A DNA stretch of 64,000 nucleotides from Pedobacter psychrodurus (GTDB lineage Bacteria; Bacteroidota; Bacteroidia; Sphingobacteriales; Sphingobacteriaceae), in the NCBI RefSeq assembly GCF_004331735.1, contig NZ_SJSO01000004.1, positions 62,001 through 126,000 on the forward strand, read 5' to 3'. A program made the translations under genes and the position numbers. The notes beneath the pieces are model-generated. The model had not been told where the DNA came from. It ran no database searches and saw only the letters and a list, made by a program, of their open reading frames with translations. Below, piece by piece: positions 47,908-56,762 of this stretch (position 1 is the first letter of the stretch; each line of letters begins with the position of its first letter).

Positions 47908-49350
47908 ATGAGTTTAACCTATAAAGCGCGGTCGGGCATTATATGGTCGATTGGACAGCAGTTTAGTGTTAAATTCATAAACCTGTTCGTTACCATCATA
48001 TTGGCCCGCTTATTAAGTCCAGCAGAATTTGGCTTAATCGCAATGCTCTCTATTTTTATTGCTGTTGGCAATTCTTTAATGGACAGCGGATTAACATCAT
48101 CACTAATCCGGACAAGGACGGCAGGGCAAAAGGATTTTTCTACCATATTTTTTTTTAACCTATTTGGAAGCATCATTGTTTATGGTGTTTTGTTCTTTGC
48201 AGCACCTTTAATCGCCAATTTTTACAGACAGCCCTTGCTTACCAATATGGTTAGAGTTTACGGCTTAACCTTTTTAATCAATGCCTTTTTCAGTATCCAG
48301 AGTACTTTATTAACAAAGGAAATGAAATTTAAACTGCAAACGGTAATTCAAATACCTGCAGTAATACTGGGTGGTTGTTTAGGTATTTACCTTGCAAAAA
48401 ACGGTTATGGTACCTGGAGTTTGGTTTGGATGAGTTTGCTGAGTGCAAGTATTTCTACCGCATTGCATTGGTTTTACTCAGATTGGCGGCCACGACTCAT
48501 TTTTAATAAAAAAAGCTTCAGAAAACACTTTCATTTTGGCTATAAGATGACGCTTTCTGGTCTGTTGGATGCCATTTATCAAAATTTATACACCGTTATT
48601 ATCGGTCGCTTTTATGCTGCAGCCCAATTGGGATTTTATGCCAGGGCAGATAGTTTAAGTCAGTTGCCCATTGGGATAATTTCTACGGCAATTAGCAAAG
48701 TAACCTATCCCATGTTTTCGAACATCAGCAATGACGATGTAAAACTTAAAATGGTTTACCGAAGGTTAATGCAGCAGGTATTGTTCTGGAATGCGCCAAT
48801 CCTGATTTTTTTGGCGCTTATTGCTCAACCTTTAATCTCCTTGCTGTTAACCGATAAATGGCTGCCTTCTGTACCTTATTTTCAGATTTTATGTGTCGCG
48901 GGTATTCTATATCCATTACACGCATACAACCTGAATATTTTAAAAGTTAAGGGCCATAGCGGGCAGTTCTTAAGATTAGAAATTATAAAAAAGGTGCTTA
49001 GTGTAATTGGAATTATCTGTGTAATTCCATTTGGCATCATGGGGCTGCTATATTTTCAGCTCTTCTTTACTGTTTTTGCCTACTATATCAACTCAACATA
49101 TAGCGGCAAATTAATCAATTACCCACTTAAAGAACAACTTCAAGATATCGCACCTATTTTAATGTTGTCTAGTCTGTTAGGTATAGCCTGTTATTATCTA
49201 GATGCATGGTGCTTGGCACATTATCACATTAATAATGTTCTGCGCATTCTTGGTATAAGCCTAATCTACGGCAGTTTTTACCTCGGCATAAGTAGCAGCA
49301 TCAAACTGGCTGCACTCGTTGATTTTAAACAATTAATCCTCAAACAATGA
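47908..49350 (+). CDS. Wzx-like polysaccharide flippase (MOP superfamily)
   Basis: This 480-residue integral membrane protein has about 12-14 helices. SLTYKARSGIIWSIGQQFSV and IILARLLSPAEFGLIAMLSI are typical of the WzxC/O-unit flippase family. It moves lipid-linked repeat units across the inner membrane. It overlaps the aminotransferase gene by 4 bases. Confidence 0.9.
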   Translation: MSLTYKARSGIIWSIGQQFSVKFINLFVTIILARLLSPAEFGLIAMLSIFIAVGNSLMDSGLTSSLIRTRTAGQKDFSTIFFFNLFGSIIVYGVLFFAAPLIANFYRQPLLTNMVRVYGLTFLINAFFSIQSTLLTKEMKFKLQTVIQIPAVILGGCLGIYLAKNGYGTWSLVWMSLLSASISTALHWFYSDWRPRLIFNKKSFRKHFHFGYKMTLSGLLDAIYQNLYTVIIGRFYAAAQLGFYARADSLSQLPIGIISTAISKVTYPMFSNISNDDVKLKMVYRRLMQQVLFWNAPILIFLALIAQPLISLLLTDKWLPSVPYFQILCVAGILYPLHAYNLNILKVKGHSGQFLRLEIIKKVLSVIGIICVIPFGIMGLLYFQLFFTVFAYYINSTYSGKLINYPLKEQLQDIAPILMLSSLLGIACYYLDAWCLAHYHINNVLRILGISLIYGSFYLGISSSIKLAALVDFKQLILKQ

Positions 49351-50504
49351 TACCTGTAACTAAACCCTTTTTGCCAAAACAGGCAGATTTTAAAAGCTAT
49401 GTAAGTAGCATTTGGGCCAGACAGTGGCTCACCAATAATGGTCCGTTAGTAAATGAGCTGGAGTTAAAGTTACAGCAATACTTAGATCTGCCACATTTGT
49501 TGTATGTAACCAATGGCACCATCGCATTACAACTGGCCATACAGGCTTTAGAAGTAAAAGGTGAAATTATTACCACGCCATTTTCTTTTGTAGCTACCAC
49601 CAGCAGTATTGTTTGGCAAGGCTGTAAACCTGTTTTTGTTGATATAGACGAGGATACACTCAATATAGATCCCAATAAAATTGAAGCAGCCATTACGCCC
49701 AATACCTCGGCGATTTTAGCTACTCATGTTTTTGGAAATCCTTGCGATGTAGAAGCGATAGATCGTATTGCGAAAAAACATGGATTAAAAGTAATTTACG
49801 ACGCTGCCCATTGTTTTGGTACAAAATATAAAGGCAAATCTATTTTCGCTTATGGCGATGTAAGCACAACAAGCTTCCATGCTACAAAACTTTTTCACAC
49901 CATTGAAGGCGGGGCTGTTTTTACTCAAAATCCAGAAATTTTAAAGAGAATGACGCTGATGCGTAATTTCGGTTATAGTGGGGTAGATACTTTTTCAGAG
50001 ATCGGTACCAATGCTAAAAACTCCGAATTTCATGCTGCAATGGGCCTGTGCAATTTAAAGCATATTGATCAGATTTTAAGTAAACGCAAAGAACTCTCAC
50101 AGCATTACGAAATGCGCCTGAATAAAATTGAAGCCCAGTTTCAAGTTATCCAGGCCGATACGGAATTTAATTATGCTTACTATCCTGTCATATTCCGATC
50201 GGAAGAAATTATGCTCGATTGTATGAAGGAGTTAGAACTGGTTCAGGTGTATTGCAGAAGATACTTTTATCCATCTTTATCGGCCTTGCCCTATATCGAT
50301 AAGGTAAATATGCCGATCTGCGATTCTATTTCTAAACGCATTATGTGTTTACCACTTTACCACACTTTAACCAGTGCCGATCAGGATTTAGTGGTCAGGA
50401 TTATTTTGAGAACTCAGAACTACCGCAAAAAACAAGTGCTTAAAATCGCCAATTATGGCACATTGCTTAATGGTAGCACAGGTATGGTAGTTAATGGAAA
50501 TTAG
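49347..50504 (+). CDS. DegT/DnrJ/EryC1/StrS aminotransferase 1
   Basis: This 385-residue PLP enzyme converts a 4-keto sugar nucleotide to a 4-amino sugar. The PLP-lysine motif is TTSFHATKLFHTIEGGAVF, and ITTPFSFVATTSSIVWQGCK and YDAAHCFG are family motifs. The VioA-like SFHATK form suggests a dTDP- or UDP-4-keto-6-deoxyhexose substrate, which is inferred. It overlaps the flippase gene and precedes a GT2. Confidence 0.9.
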   Translation: MIPVTKPFLPKQADFKSYVSSIWARQWLTNNGPLVNELELKLQQYLDLPHLLYVTNGTIALQLAIQALEVKGEIITTPFSFVATTSSIVWQGCKPVFVDIDEDTLNIDPNKIEAAITPNTSAILATHVFGNPCDVEAIDRIAKKHGLKVIYDAAHCFGTKYKGKSIFAYGDVSTTSFHATKLFHTIEGGAVFTQNPEILKRMTLMRNFGYSGVDTFSEIGTNAKNSEFHAAMGLCNLKHIDQILSKRKELSQHYEMRLNKIEAQFQVIQADTEFNYAYYPVIFRSEEIMLDCMKELELVQVYCRRYFYPSLSALPYIDKVNMPICDSISKRIMCLPLYHTLTSADQDLVVRIILRTQNYRKKQVLKIANYGTLLNGSTGMVVNGN

Positions 50505-50518
50505 TAGGAACTTCTATT

Positions 50519-51388
50519 ATGAAACAAGACGATACAGGTGTAATGGTTAGCATTTTTTGCATCACTTATAACCACAGTAAATTTATTGCAAAAGCCCTGG
50601 ATGGATTTCTGATGCAGCAATGCAATTTTAACACAGAAATTATTATTGGCGATGATTGTTCTACTGATGGAACTACAGAGATTATTGACGAATACGTTGC
50701 GAAGTATCCGGATAAAATTAAGCGCTTAAAAGCACCTAAGAATATCGGTGCTACGAAAAACGTTGTTCGCGTTGCCTTAGAAACCAGAGGGAAATATGTG
50801 GCCACTTGCGATGGTGACGATTATTGGACAGACCCATACAAGCTGCAAAAACAAGTTGATTTCTTAGAAAACAATCCTGATTATGTAATGTGCTGCCATT
50901 ATACGCGTGAAATTAATTTTGATGATACAGAGTTGATTTACATGGATTTTAGTCCTGTTCCGTTACAGTATAGCTTTAACGATCTGATCGTAAATAAACA
51001 AGCGGAAACATGTACAGCAACCATTGTTTATCGCAACGTTGAAGCCATTAGAAATCTTTATAAAAATGATTGGCTTTTAAAATGTTACGCATGCGACAAG
51101 TTATTGAAACTTTACTGCACGTGGGTAACAGGTAAAAAAATATACGTTTTACCAGAAGTAATGAGCTGTTATAGACGTCATCCCGGTGGTATTTGGAGTC
51201 CGGTGTCTTATGTTCCATTAAAAAAAATGCAGCTGAGCGATTTCTATATCATCATTAAGATTTTCACTTATACCGGTTTGCAAAAAGCTAAGCTTTTGTA
51301 CTTCTACTTTAGAAAATACTTCTTCTTCGAAGTGAAATATAAAACATTCAAAAACGCTTTCCAGACCATTAAAACGATTGTAAACTAA
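50519..51388 (+). CDS. Family 2 glycosyltransferase
   Basis: This 289-residue GT-A enzyme has the N-terminal MVSIFCITYNHSKFIAKALD, followed by IIIGDDCSTDGTTEIIDEY and the metal-binding TCDGDDYWTDPYKL (DxD). It adds one sugar to the lipid-linked repeat unit; donor and acceptor are unknown. The C-terminus is basic and aromatic (YTGLQKAKLLYFYFRKYFFF), suggesting membrane association. Confidence 0.9.
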   Translation: MKQDDTGVMVSIFCITYNHSKFIAKALDGFLMQQCNFNTEIIIGDDCSTDGTTEIIDEYVAKYPDKIKRLKAPKNIGATKNVVRVALETRGKYVATCDGDDYWTDPYKLQKQVDFLENNPDYVMCCHYTREINFDDTELIYMDFSPVPLQYSFNDLIVNKQAETCTATIVYRNVEAIRNLYKNDWLLKCYACDKLLKLYCTWVTGKKIYVLPEVMSCYRRHPGGIWSPVSYVPLKKMQLSDFYIIIKIFTYTGLQKAKLLYFYFRKYFFFEVKYKTFKNAFQTIKTIVN

Positions 51389-51394
51389 TTCGAA

Positions 51395-52489
51395 ATGGCT
51401 ACTAAATTATGCTTCGTGATTAACAGTTTAGAAGGGGGCGGTGCTGAGCGTGTAATTAGCAATTTAGCTAATCACTTTAGTGATAAAAATTGCAGCGTTA
51501 CGATGATTTGCCTCAACACAGCAGAAGTTAGGTATGAAATAAATAAAAACGTTAAAATCATAAACCTGGTTGCGCGTAAAGATCATCAAAATCTTTTAAA
51601 AAGACTTAAATATGCTTACTTAACTTTTTACCGGTTACTCTCTGTATTAAAGAAAGAAAAACCAGTTTGTACCATTTGTTTTATGACATCTGCAAACATT
51701 TGGGCAGGTTTATGTTGTGTGATTTTGGGTTTGCCCTACCTCGTTTCAGAAAGAACAGCACCGGTTTATACTTTACATCAATACAATAAATTGTTGCAGT
51801 GGATTGTATTTCATATTTATAGAAAATCAAAAGCCATTGTATTACCCGCATTTGAGATGTTTAAGGGATTTAAGAGAATTAAACAGTTCGAAAAGCTGCA
51901 TAATTTTAAAACAATACACAATCCAATCCATCACTTTTCTCGTTCGAATGCGAACCCTGTTAACGATAAACGATTTATACTCTCCGTTGGAAGATTATGT
52001 TACGAAAAAGGTTTCGACAACCTTATTGAAGCCTATAGTAAACTACAATTGTCTGATGTTGATCTTTTAATCTCCGGAGAAGGGCCGGATAGAGCAAGTC
52101 TCGAAAAACAGATCGCCGATTTAAATCTAAAAGATAAAGTCAAGCTAATCGGTTTTAAATCTAACCTGCAGGATTATTATGCACAGGCTGAAGTTTTTGT
52201 GCTTTCTTCCAGGAGTGAAGGTTATCCTAATGTACTAGTAGAAGCAATGGGAATGGGCTGTGCCTGTGTAGCAATGGACTGTGAGTTTGGTCCTTCAGAG
52301 ATTATCAAACATGGAATTAATGGGCTTCTGGTTGCTAAAGAAGATATAGTTGGACTTTCATTGTCTATTAATAAAATACTCAATAACAGTTATTTAAGAA
52401 ATGAACTTTCAGAGAAAGCAAAATCCATCAATGAAACAAATTCAATTGAAAAGATTTCTGCTAACTGGGAGCAACTCATCATGTCATGA
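51395..52489 (+). CDS. Family 4 glycosyltransferase 1
   Basis: This 364-residue GT-B enzyme has the N-terminal CFVINSLEGGGAERVISNLA and the C-terminal donor-binding site (ILSVGRLCYEKGFDNLIEAY, ISGEGPDRASLE, VLSSRSEGYPNVLVEAMGMG). It is retaining. The C-terminus overlaps the polymerase gene by 4 bases. Confidence 0.92.
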   Translation: MATKLCFVINSLEGGGAERVISNLANHFSDKNCSVTMICLNTAEVRYEINKNVKIINLVARKDHQNLLKRLKYAYLTFYRLLSVLKKEKPVCTICFMTSANIWAGLCCVILGLPYLVSERTAPVYTLHQYNKLLQWIVFHIYRKSKAIVLPAFEMFKGFKRIKQFEKLHNFKTIHNPIHHFSRSNANPVNDKRFILSVGRLCYEKGFDNLIEAYSKLQLSDVDLLISGEGPDRASLEKQIADLNLKDKVKLIGFKSNLQDYYAQAEVFVLSSRSEGYPNVLVEAMGMGCACVAMDCEFGPSEIIKHGINGLLVAKEDIVGLSLSINKILNNSYLRNELSEKAKSINETNSIEKISANWEQLIMS

Positions 52490-53703
52490 TTAAAAAAATA
52501 ATGTTTCTCTTTTTGTTGTTTGCCTACGTTTACGCAACTACATTCAATATCTTCATGACTGGGGTTTTCAGAATTCCGGCACCAATGGTTTTCTTGGCTC
52601 CGTTAATCTATTTCTACCGAACTGAAGAAACATCCTTTCTATATGGCAAAGAGTTATTTGTTTTCTTTATTGCCGCACTGTTTTTTTATCTCATAGGTCA
52701 GGCAGATGTTACCGGTTTTTTTGCCCTATTAATTGTAGCGTGCTGTTTTGCCTTGTTATTCAATTATGTTATCGGCACTAATTTAAAGCGAATGAACATC
52801 GCTGTCGGATTTTTCTTCGGCTTGTTATTGCTTTCTGGAATCATCATGTTTATCGATCACCAGTACAATATGGCGCCTATCCGTTCGCTTTTAGTGCAGG
52901 AAGACGTATTGCAGGCGCCCGCCGGTATATCGACCACTATTTTTACTTTCGGCTACCAGATGGCTGCTTTAACCCCATTTTTAGTTATTAACGCCATATT
53001 ATTTAAAAGAAGCTGGCTAATTAACCTTCTCTTATTTGGATTATCGCTCTCTCTTATTTTCTTCGGTATGCAAAGATCGGTTTTGGTGGCTTTTGCAGTG
53101 GTAACCGGATTGTTTTTCTTAAGCTATTATAAAGCCAAATCAATATTAATATTCGGTGTGTTTTGCGCCATATTTTTTATTGCTCAAAGCTCAATTGAGC
53201 AATTTTCTGAAGGTAAAAAGCAGCAAAATATTTTAAATAAGAGTGCCGAAAATGCGAAGGGTAAAGAAGAACGTGGCGACTTAATGGGAGAGAACATCCA
53301 GATTATAACGGAGTATCCTTTTGGGCTACTGTTTTATGGGAAAACCTGGAATGATGTAGTACAGCACAACTTTGTTTATAAAAAAGGACCTATCGTAATT
53401 ACCTCTCATAATGCCTACCTAATGTTTATTACTTATTTGGGGCCTTTGCTGGGCTTTATTTTACTCGTTTTATTATATCGAAAAGTTGGAAGAATTATTT
53501 TTTACGCCTTTCTACATATCAAAGATAGGAAGAATACACTCCTGGTCTGTTTAAGCTGCTCTTTTCTGGCCATATCCATCAACTCATTTTTTCATAACGA
53601 ATGGCTTCTGGCTACAAGCGGCCCCACATTGTTCCTCTACTTTGCCATTTTACAACTTTCCAAAATCAAAATGGAAGATCCCATTCTGGTTAAATACAAT
53701 TAA
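52486..53703 (+). CDS. Wzy-like repeat-unit polymerase
   Basis: This 405-residue integral membrane protein has about 10-12 helices and a large loop between them (about residues 240-310). Polymerases diverge strongly and are recognised by topology and place: only one such gene is here, between glycosyltransferases. The motif ITSHNAYLMFITYLGPLLGF resembles the O-antigen ligase/polymerase family. I am confident of the class rather than any linkage. Confidence 0.8.
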   Translation: MIKKIMFLFLLFAYVYATTFNIFMTGVFRIPAPMVFLAPLIYFYRTEETSFLYGKELFVFFIAALFFYLIGQADVTGFFALLIVACCFALLFNYVIGTNLKRMNIAVGFFFGLLLLSGIIMFIDHQYNMAPIRSLLVQEDVLQAPAGISTTIFTFGYQMAALTPFLVINAILFKRSWLINLLLFGLSLSLIFFGMQRSVLVAFAVVTGLFFLSYYKAKSILIFGVFCAIFFIAQSSIEQFSEGKKQQNILNKSAENAKGKEERGDLMGENIQIITEYPFGLLFYGKTWNDVVQHNFVYKKGPIVITSHNAYLMFITYLGPLLGFILLVLLYRKVGRIIFYAFLHIKDRKNTLLVCLSCSFLAISINSFFHNEWLLATSGPTLFLYFAILQLSKIKMEDPILVKYN

Positions 53704-53761
53704 CAGTTCTGGTTATCCTAAAGCTGTAGGCTATTAAATTCTCACAATTAAATTGACGAAT

Positions 53762-55036
53762 ATGAACATTCCATTTTCACCACCGTTTATCGATCAATCT
53801 GTGGTTGATCAGGTATTAGAGACCCTTAATGATAAGTGGATCACAACTGGGCCCAAAGTAAAAGCCCTTGAACAAGAAATTAAAAGCATCACAGGAACAA
53901 AAGAAGTGGTCTGTGTAAACTCGTGGACATCTGGGGCAATTTTAATGTTGAAGTGGTTTGGGGTTAAAGCCGGTGATGAAGTAATTGTTCCAGCTTATAC
54001 TTATAGCGCTACAGCTTTAGCGGTTCTTCATTGTGGTGCCACACCCGTTATGGTTGATATTTTAGATGATTTTAACATCGATCCGGATAAGGTAAAGGCC
54101 GCAATTACGACTAAAACAAAAGCCATAATTGCAGTAGATATTGCTGGCTGGCCTTGCGATTATACAGCTTTAAAAGAGTTGATTATGAATCATAAAGTGC
54201 AAAAAAAGTTTAAGTGCGAATCAGAAAAACAATTGCTCTTAAAAAGAATTCTGTTAATTTCTGATGCGGCCCATTCAATTGGAAGTTTATTTAATGATAA
54301 ACCAGCTGCTCAAAAATGTGATGTGACTATATTTTCTTTTCATGCAGTTAAAAATATTACTACAGCAGAAGGTGGTGCGATATGCTTAAATCTTCCGTAT
54401 CCATTTGATTCAGAGGCAGAATACAGCTATTTAAAAATGTATACGCTCAATGGGCAAAATAAAGATGCACTTTCCAAATCAAGAGGCGGAGGCTGGCGCT
54501 ACGATATTTTATTCCAGGGATTAAAAATCAATATGCCCGATATATGTGCTGCTATTGGCCTTGCGCAGATCAGAAAGTACAATGACGAACTTTTGCCACA
54601 GCGAAAGAAAATTGCTCTTCAATATTGCGCGGGCTTTCTGCATGAAGATTGGTTTATTGCTCCACCTTTGGTGAGTACACAAAGAGAATCGTGCTATCAT
54701 CTTTTTCCGATGCGGGTTAAGGGGTTAACTGAAGAACAAAGAGATCAGGTGATTGATGACCTCGCATCGTTGGGTATTGCCAGTAATGTTCACTTCATTC
54801 CAATGCCAATGCTTACCCTCTTTAAAAACCTAGGTTATAAAATTGAAGATTACCCAATGGCGTATCAGAACTATGTAAACGAAATTTCACTCCCTATCTA
54901 CCCGCAATTAACCGAAACAGAAGTAGAGTTCATTATCAATTCGGTTATCAGCTGTGTTAATATACAATTGAATAATCGCATTAAAACTATGGAAGAAACT
55001 TTTATTGTACATAAACAAATGGCAGTTGCATCATGA
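53762..55036 (+). CDS. DegT/DnrJ/EryC1/StrS aminotransferase 2
   Basis: This 424-residue enzyme starts at the ATG at 53762 (MNIPFSPPFIDQSVVDQVLE); a TTG at 53753 is rejected. The PLP-lysine motif is TIFSFHAVKNITTAEGGAIC, and EVIVPAYTYSATALAVLHCG is conserved. An insertion of about 25 residues (ALKELIMNHKVQKKFKCESE) before the ISDAAHSIG motif sets it apart from aminotransferase 1. The substrate is likely a UDP-4-keto-hexose. It overlaps the sugar transferase gene by 4 bases. Confidence 0.9.
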   Translation: MNIPFSPPFIDQSVVDQVLETLNDKWITTGPKVKALEQEIKSITGTKEVVCVNSWTSGAILMLKWFGVKAGDEVIVPAYTYSATALAVLHCGATPVMVDILDDFNIDPDKVKAAITTKTKAIIAVDIAGWPCDYTALKELIMNHKVQKKFKCESEKQLLLKRILLISDAAHSIGSLFNDKPAAQKCDVTIFSFHAVKNITTAEGGAICLNLPYPFDSEAEYSYLKMYTLNGQNKDALSKSRGGGWRYDILFQGLKINMPDICAAIGLAQIRKYNDELLPQRKKIALQYCAGFLHEDWFIAPPLVSTQRESCYHLFPMRVKGLTEEQRDQVIDDLASLGIASNVHFIPMPMLTLFKNLGYKIEDYPMAYQNYVNEISLPIYPQLTETEVEFIINSVISCVNIQLNNRIKTMEETFIVHKQMAVAS

Positions 55037-55635
55037 AAAAGAATAAAAAAAGAGTGTTCGACGTGGTACTCGCAAGCTTATGCCTAATCCTTTTTAGCCC
55101 GCTCTTAATCCTGATTGCGATTTTGGTTAAACTCGATTCTAAAGGGCCTATCATCTTTAAACAGATCAGGGTAGGGCGAAATATGAAAGATTTTCACCTG
55201 GTAAAATTTAGAACCATGTGCGTAGTGCAGGGTAGCCATAGTTTGCTCACCATCGGGAATCACGATAACCGAATTACTAAGCTGGGTTATTGGTTAAGGA
55301 AATATAAACTAGATGAACTGCCCCAGCTATTAAACGTTTTAAAAGGGCAAATGAGTTTTGTAGGCCCAAGGCCAGAAGTGAGAAAATATGTAAACCTCTA
55401 TAATGATGCACAGCGTTACGTTTTATCGGTTAAGCCTGGTATTACCGATTGGGCTTCAGTAGAGTTTTGTAACGAAAACGAACTTCTTAAACATGCTGAA
55501 GACCCTGAAACTTATTACATCGAACGCATTATCCCCGCAAAAATAGAACAGAACATGAGGTATATCAACCATAACGATATCCTAACCGATTTCAGGATTA
55601 TTTGGTTAACGATTAACAGAATTGTCATCAACTAA
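55033..55635 (+). CDS. PglC-like initiating phosphoglycosyl transferase
   Basis: This 200-residue monotopic sugar transferase (PF02397) has one membrane helix (VVLASLCLILFSPLLILIA) and motifs GPIIFKQIRVGRNMKDFHLV, KFRTM, DELPQLLNVLKGQMSFVGPR and PE. The short form without extra helices resembles PglC. It transfers a sugar 1-phosphate to undecaprenyl phosphate and begins the repeat unit. No other initiating enzyme is visible in the window. Confidence 0.93.
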   Translation: MKKNKKRVFDVVLASLCLILFSPLLILIAILVKLDSKGPIIFKQIRVGRNMKDFHLVKFRTMCVVQGSHSLLTIGNHDNRITKLGYWLRKYKLDELPQLLNVLKGQMSFVGPRPEVRKYVNLYNDAQRYVLSVKPGITDWASVEFCNENELLKHAEDPETYYIERIIPAKIEQNMRYINHNDILTDFRIIWLTINRIVIN

Positions 55636-55641
55636 AATAAT

Positions 55642-56742
55642 ATGTACGCTCCTAAAAAAACTACTAAAGAAGAAGTTAATCATACAAAGAAAGTATTCTT
55701 TGTACTCAGCTCATTAACTTCGGGTGGCTCAGAACGGGTATTCTGGAACCTGGCCCAGGGATTTAACAAAGATAAATTTGATGTAACCGTTGTGATTTTG
55801 GATTCAACAGTGAATTGTTTCTCGATGGATTTGGCGGGTGTACGTTTTATCGATCTAAAAACAAAAAAAGCATCTAAATCTTTTTTCGCGCTTTATAACT
55901 TGCTAAAAAAGGAAGCGCCTTATGCCGTTTTTTCCACTACCGATCACATTAATATTTTAGTATCGCTGGTGGGGCGGTTTTTAAAAATTCCGATGCTTAT
56001 TGCAAGGGCTTCTAATATTCCGCACGAACAAAGATTGTTTGAAGGATTTAAATCGAGGTTTTACGAACTTTTTGCCAGCGCAAGTTATCGGGGTTACAAA
56101 CAGATTGTTTGCCAGTCAGAAGAAATGAAACAATCATTGATCGATACTTATAATGTTAATCAAAAACTGATCAAGGTCATTGCTAACCCCGTATTGAAAA
56201 CCAATAAGTTAAAGGAAGTTAAAACACCTGATAAAATTTATAGATTATTAGTTGTGGCCCGTTTTGCACTCGAAAAAGGCTTAGAACGGCTGGTTGATAT
56301 TATGGCGCATTTGCCCGAAAATTATCACCTCGATTTTGTGGGAACAGGCGTGCTGAAAGAACAGATTAACGCCAAAATTAAGAACCTTGGGCTCGATCAC
56401 AGACTTAAAATTTTAGGGGAAATTAAAAATATTCATGAAGTAATGGTTCAGCACGATTTAATGGTGCTGAGTTCTTATACCGAAGGTTTTCCTAATGTGG
56501 TTTTAGAAGCGCTTACCGTAGGCCTACCAGTGGTAACCTTTAGAGTGAGCGGAATCCCGGGATTAATTATCGATGGCTTTAACGGTTTTGTTTTAGAGCA
56601 GGATGATTTGGCAGGCTTTAGGCGGCGAATTATCCAGTCCTGCACCCAAGGCCAATGGAACCCGGCAGAGATTAGGCGAAATGTGTATCAGAAATGTGCG
56701 CTTGATAAAATCAGCGCCCAATATGAAGAATTAATCAGTTAA
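55642..56742 (+). CDS. Family 4 glycosyltransferase 2
   Basis: This 366-residue GT-B enzyme has the N-terminal VFFVLSSLTSGGSERVFWNL and the donor-binding site LLVVARFALEKGLERLVDIM and VLSSYTEGFPNVVLEALTVG. It follows the initiating transferase by 6 bases, so it may add the second sugar. It is similar in architecture to GT4 enzyme 1. Confidence 0.92.
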   Translation: MYAPKKTTKEEVNHTKKVFFVLSSLTSGGSERVFWNLAQGFNKDKFDVTVVILDSTVNCFSMDLAGVRFIDLKTKKASKSFFALYNLLKKEAPYAVFSTTDHINILVSLVGRFLKIPMLIARASNIPHEQRLFEGFKSRFYELFASASYRGYKQIVCQSEEMKQSLIDTYNVNQKLIKVIANPVLKTNKLKEVKTPDKIYRLLVVARFALEKGLERLVDIMAHLPENYHLDFVGTGVLKEQINAKIKNLGLDHRLKILGEIKNIHEVMVQHDLMVLSSYTEGFPNVVLEALTVGLPVVTFRVSGIPGLIIDGFNGFVLEQDDLAGFRRRIIQSCTQGQWNPAEIRRNVYQKCALDKISAQYEELIS

Positions 56743-56762
56743 CAATCTAAAATATTATCGCT

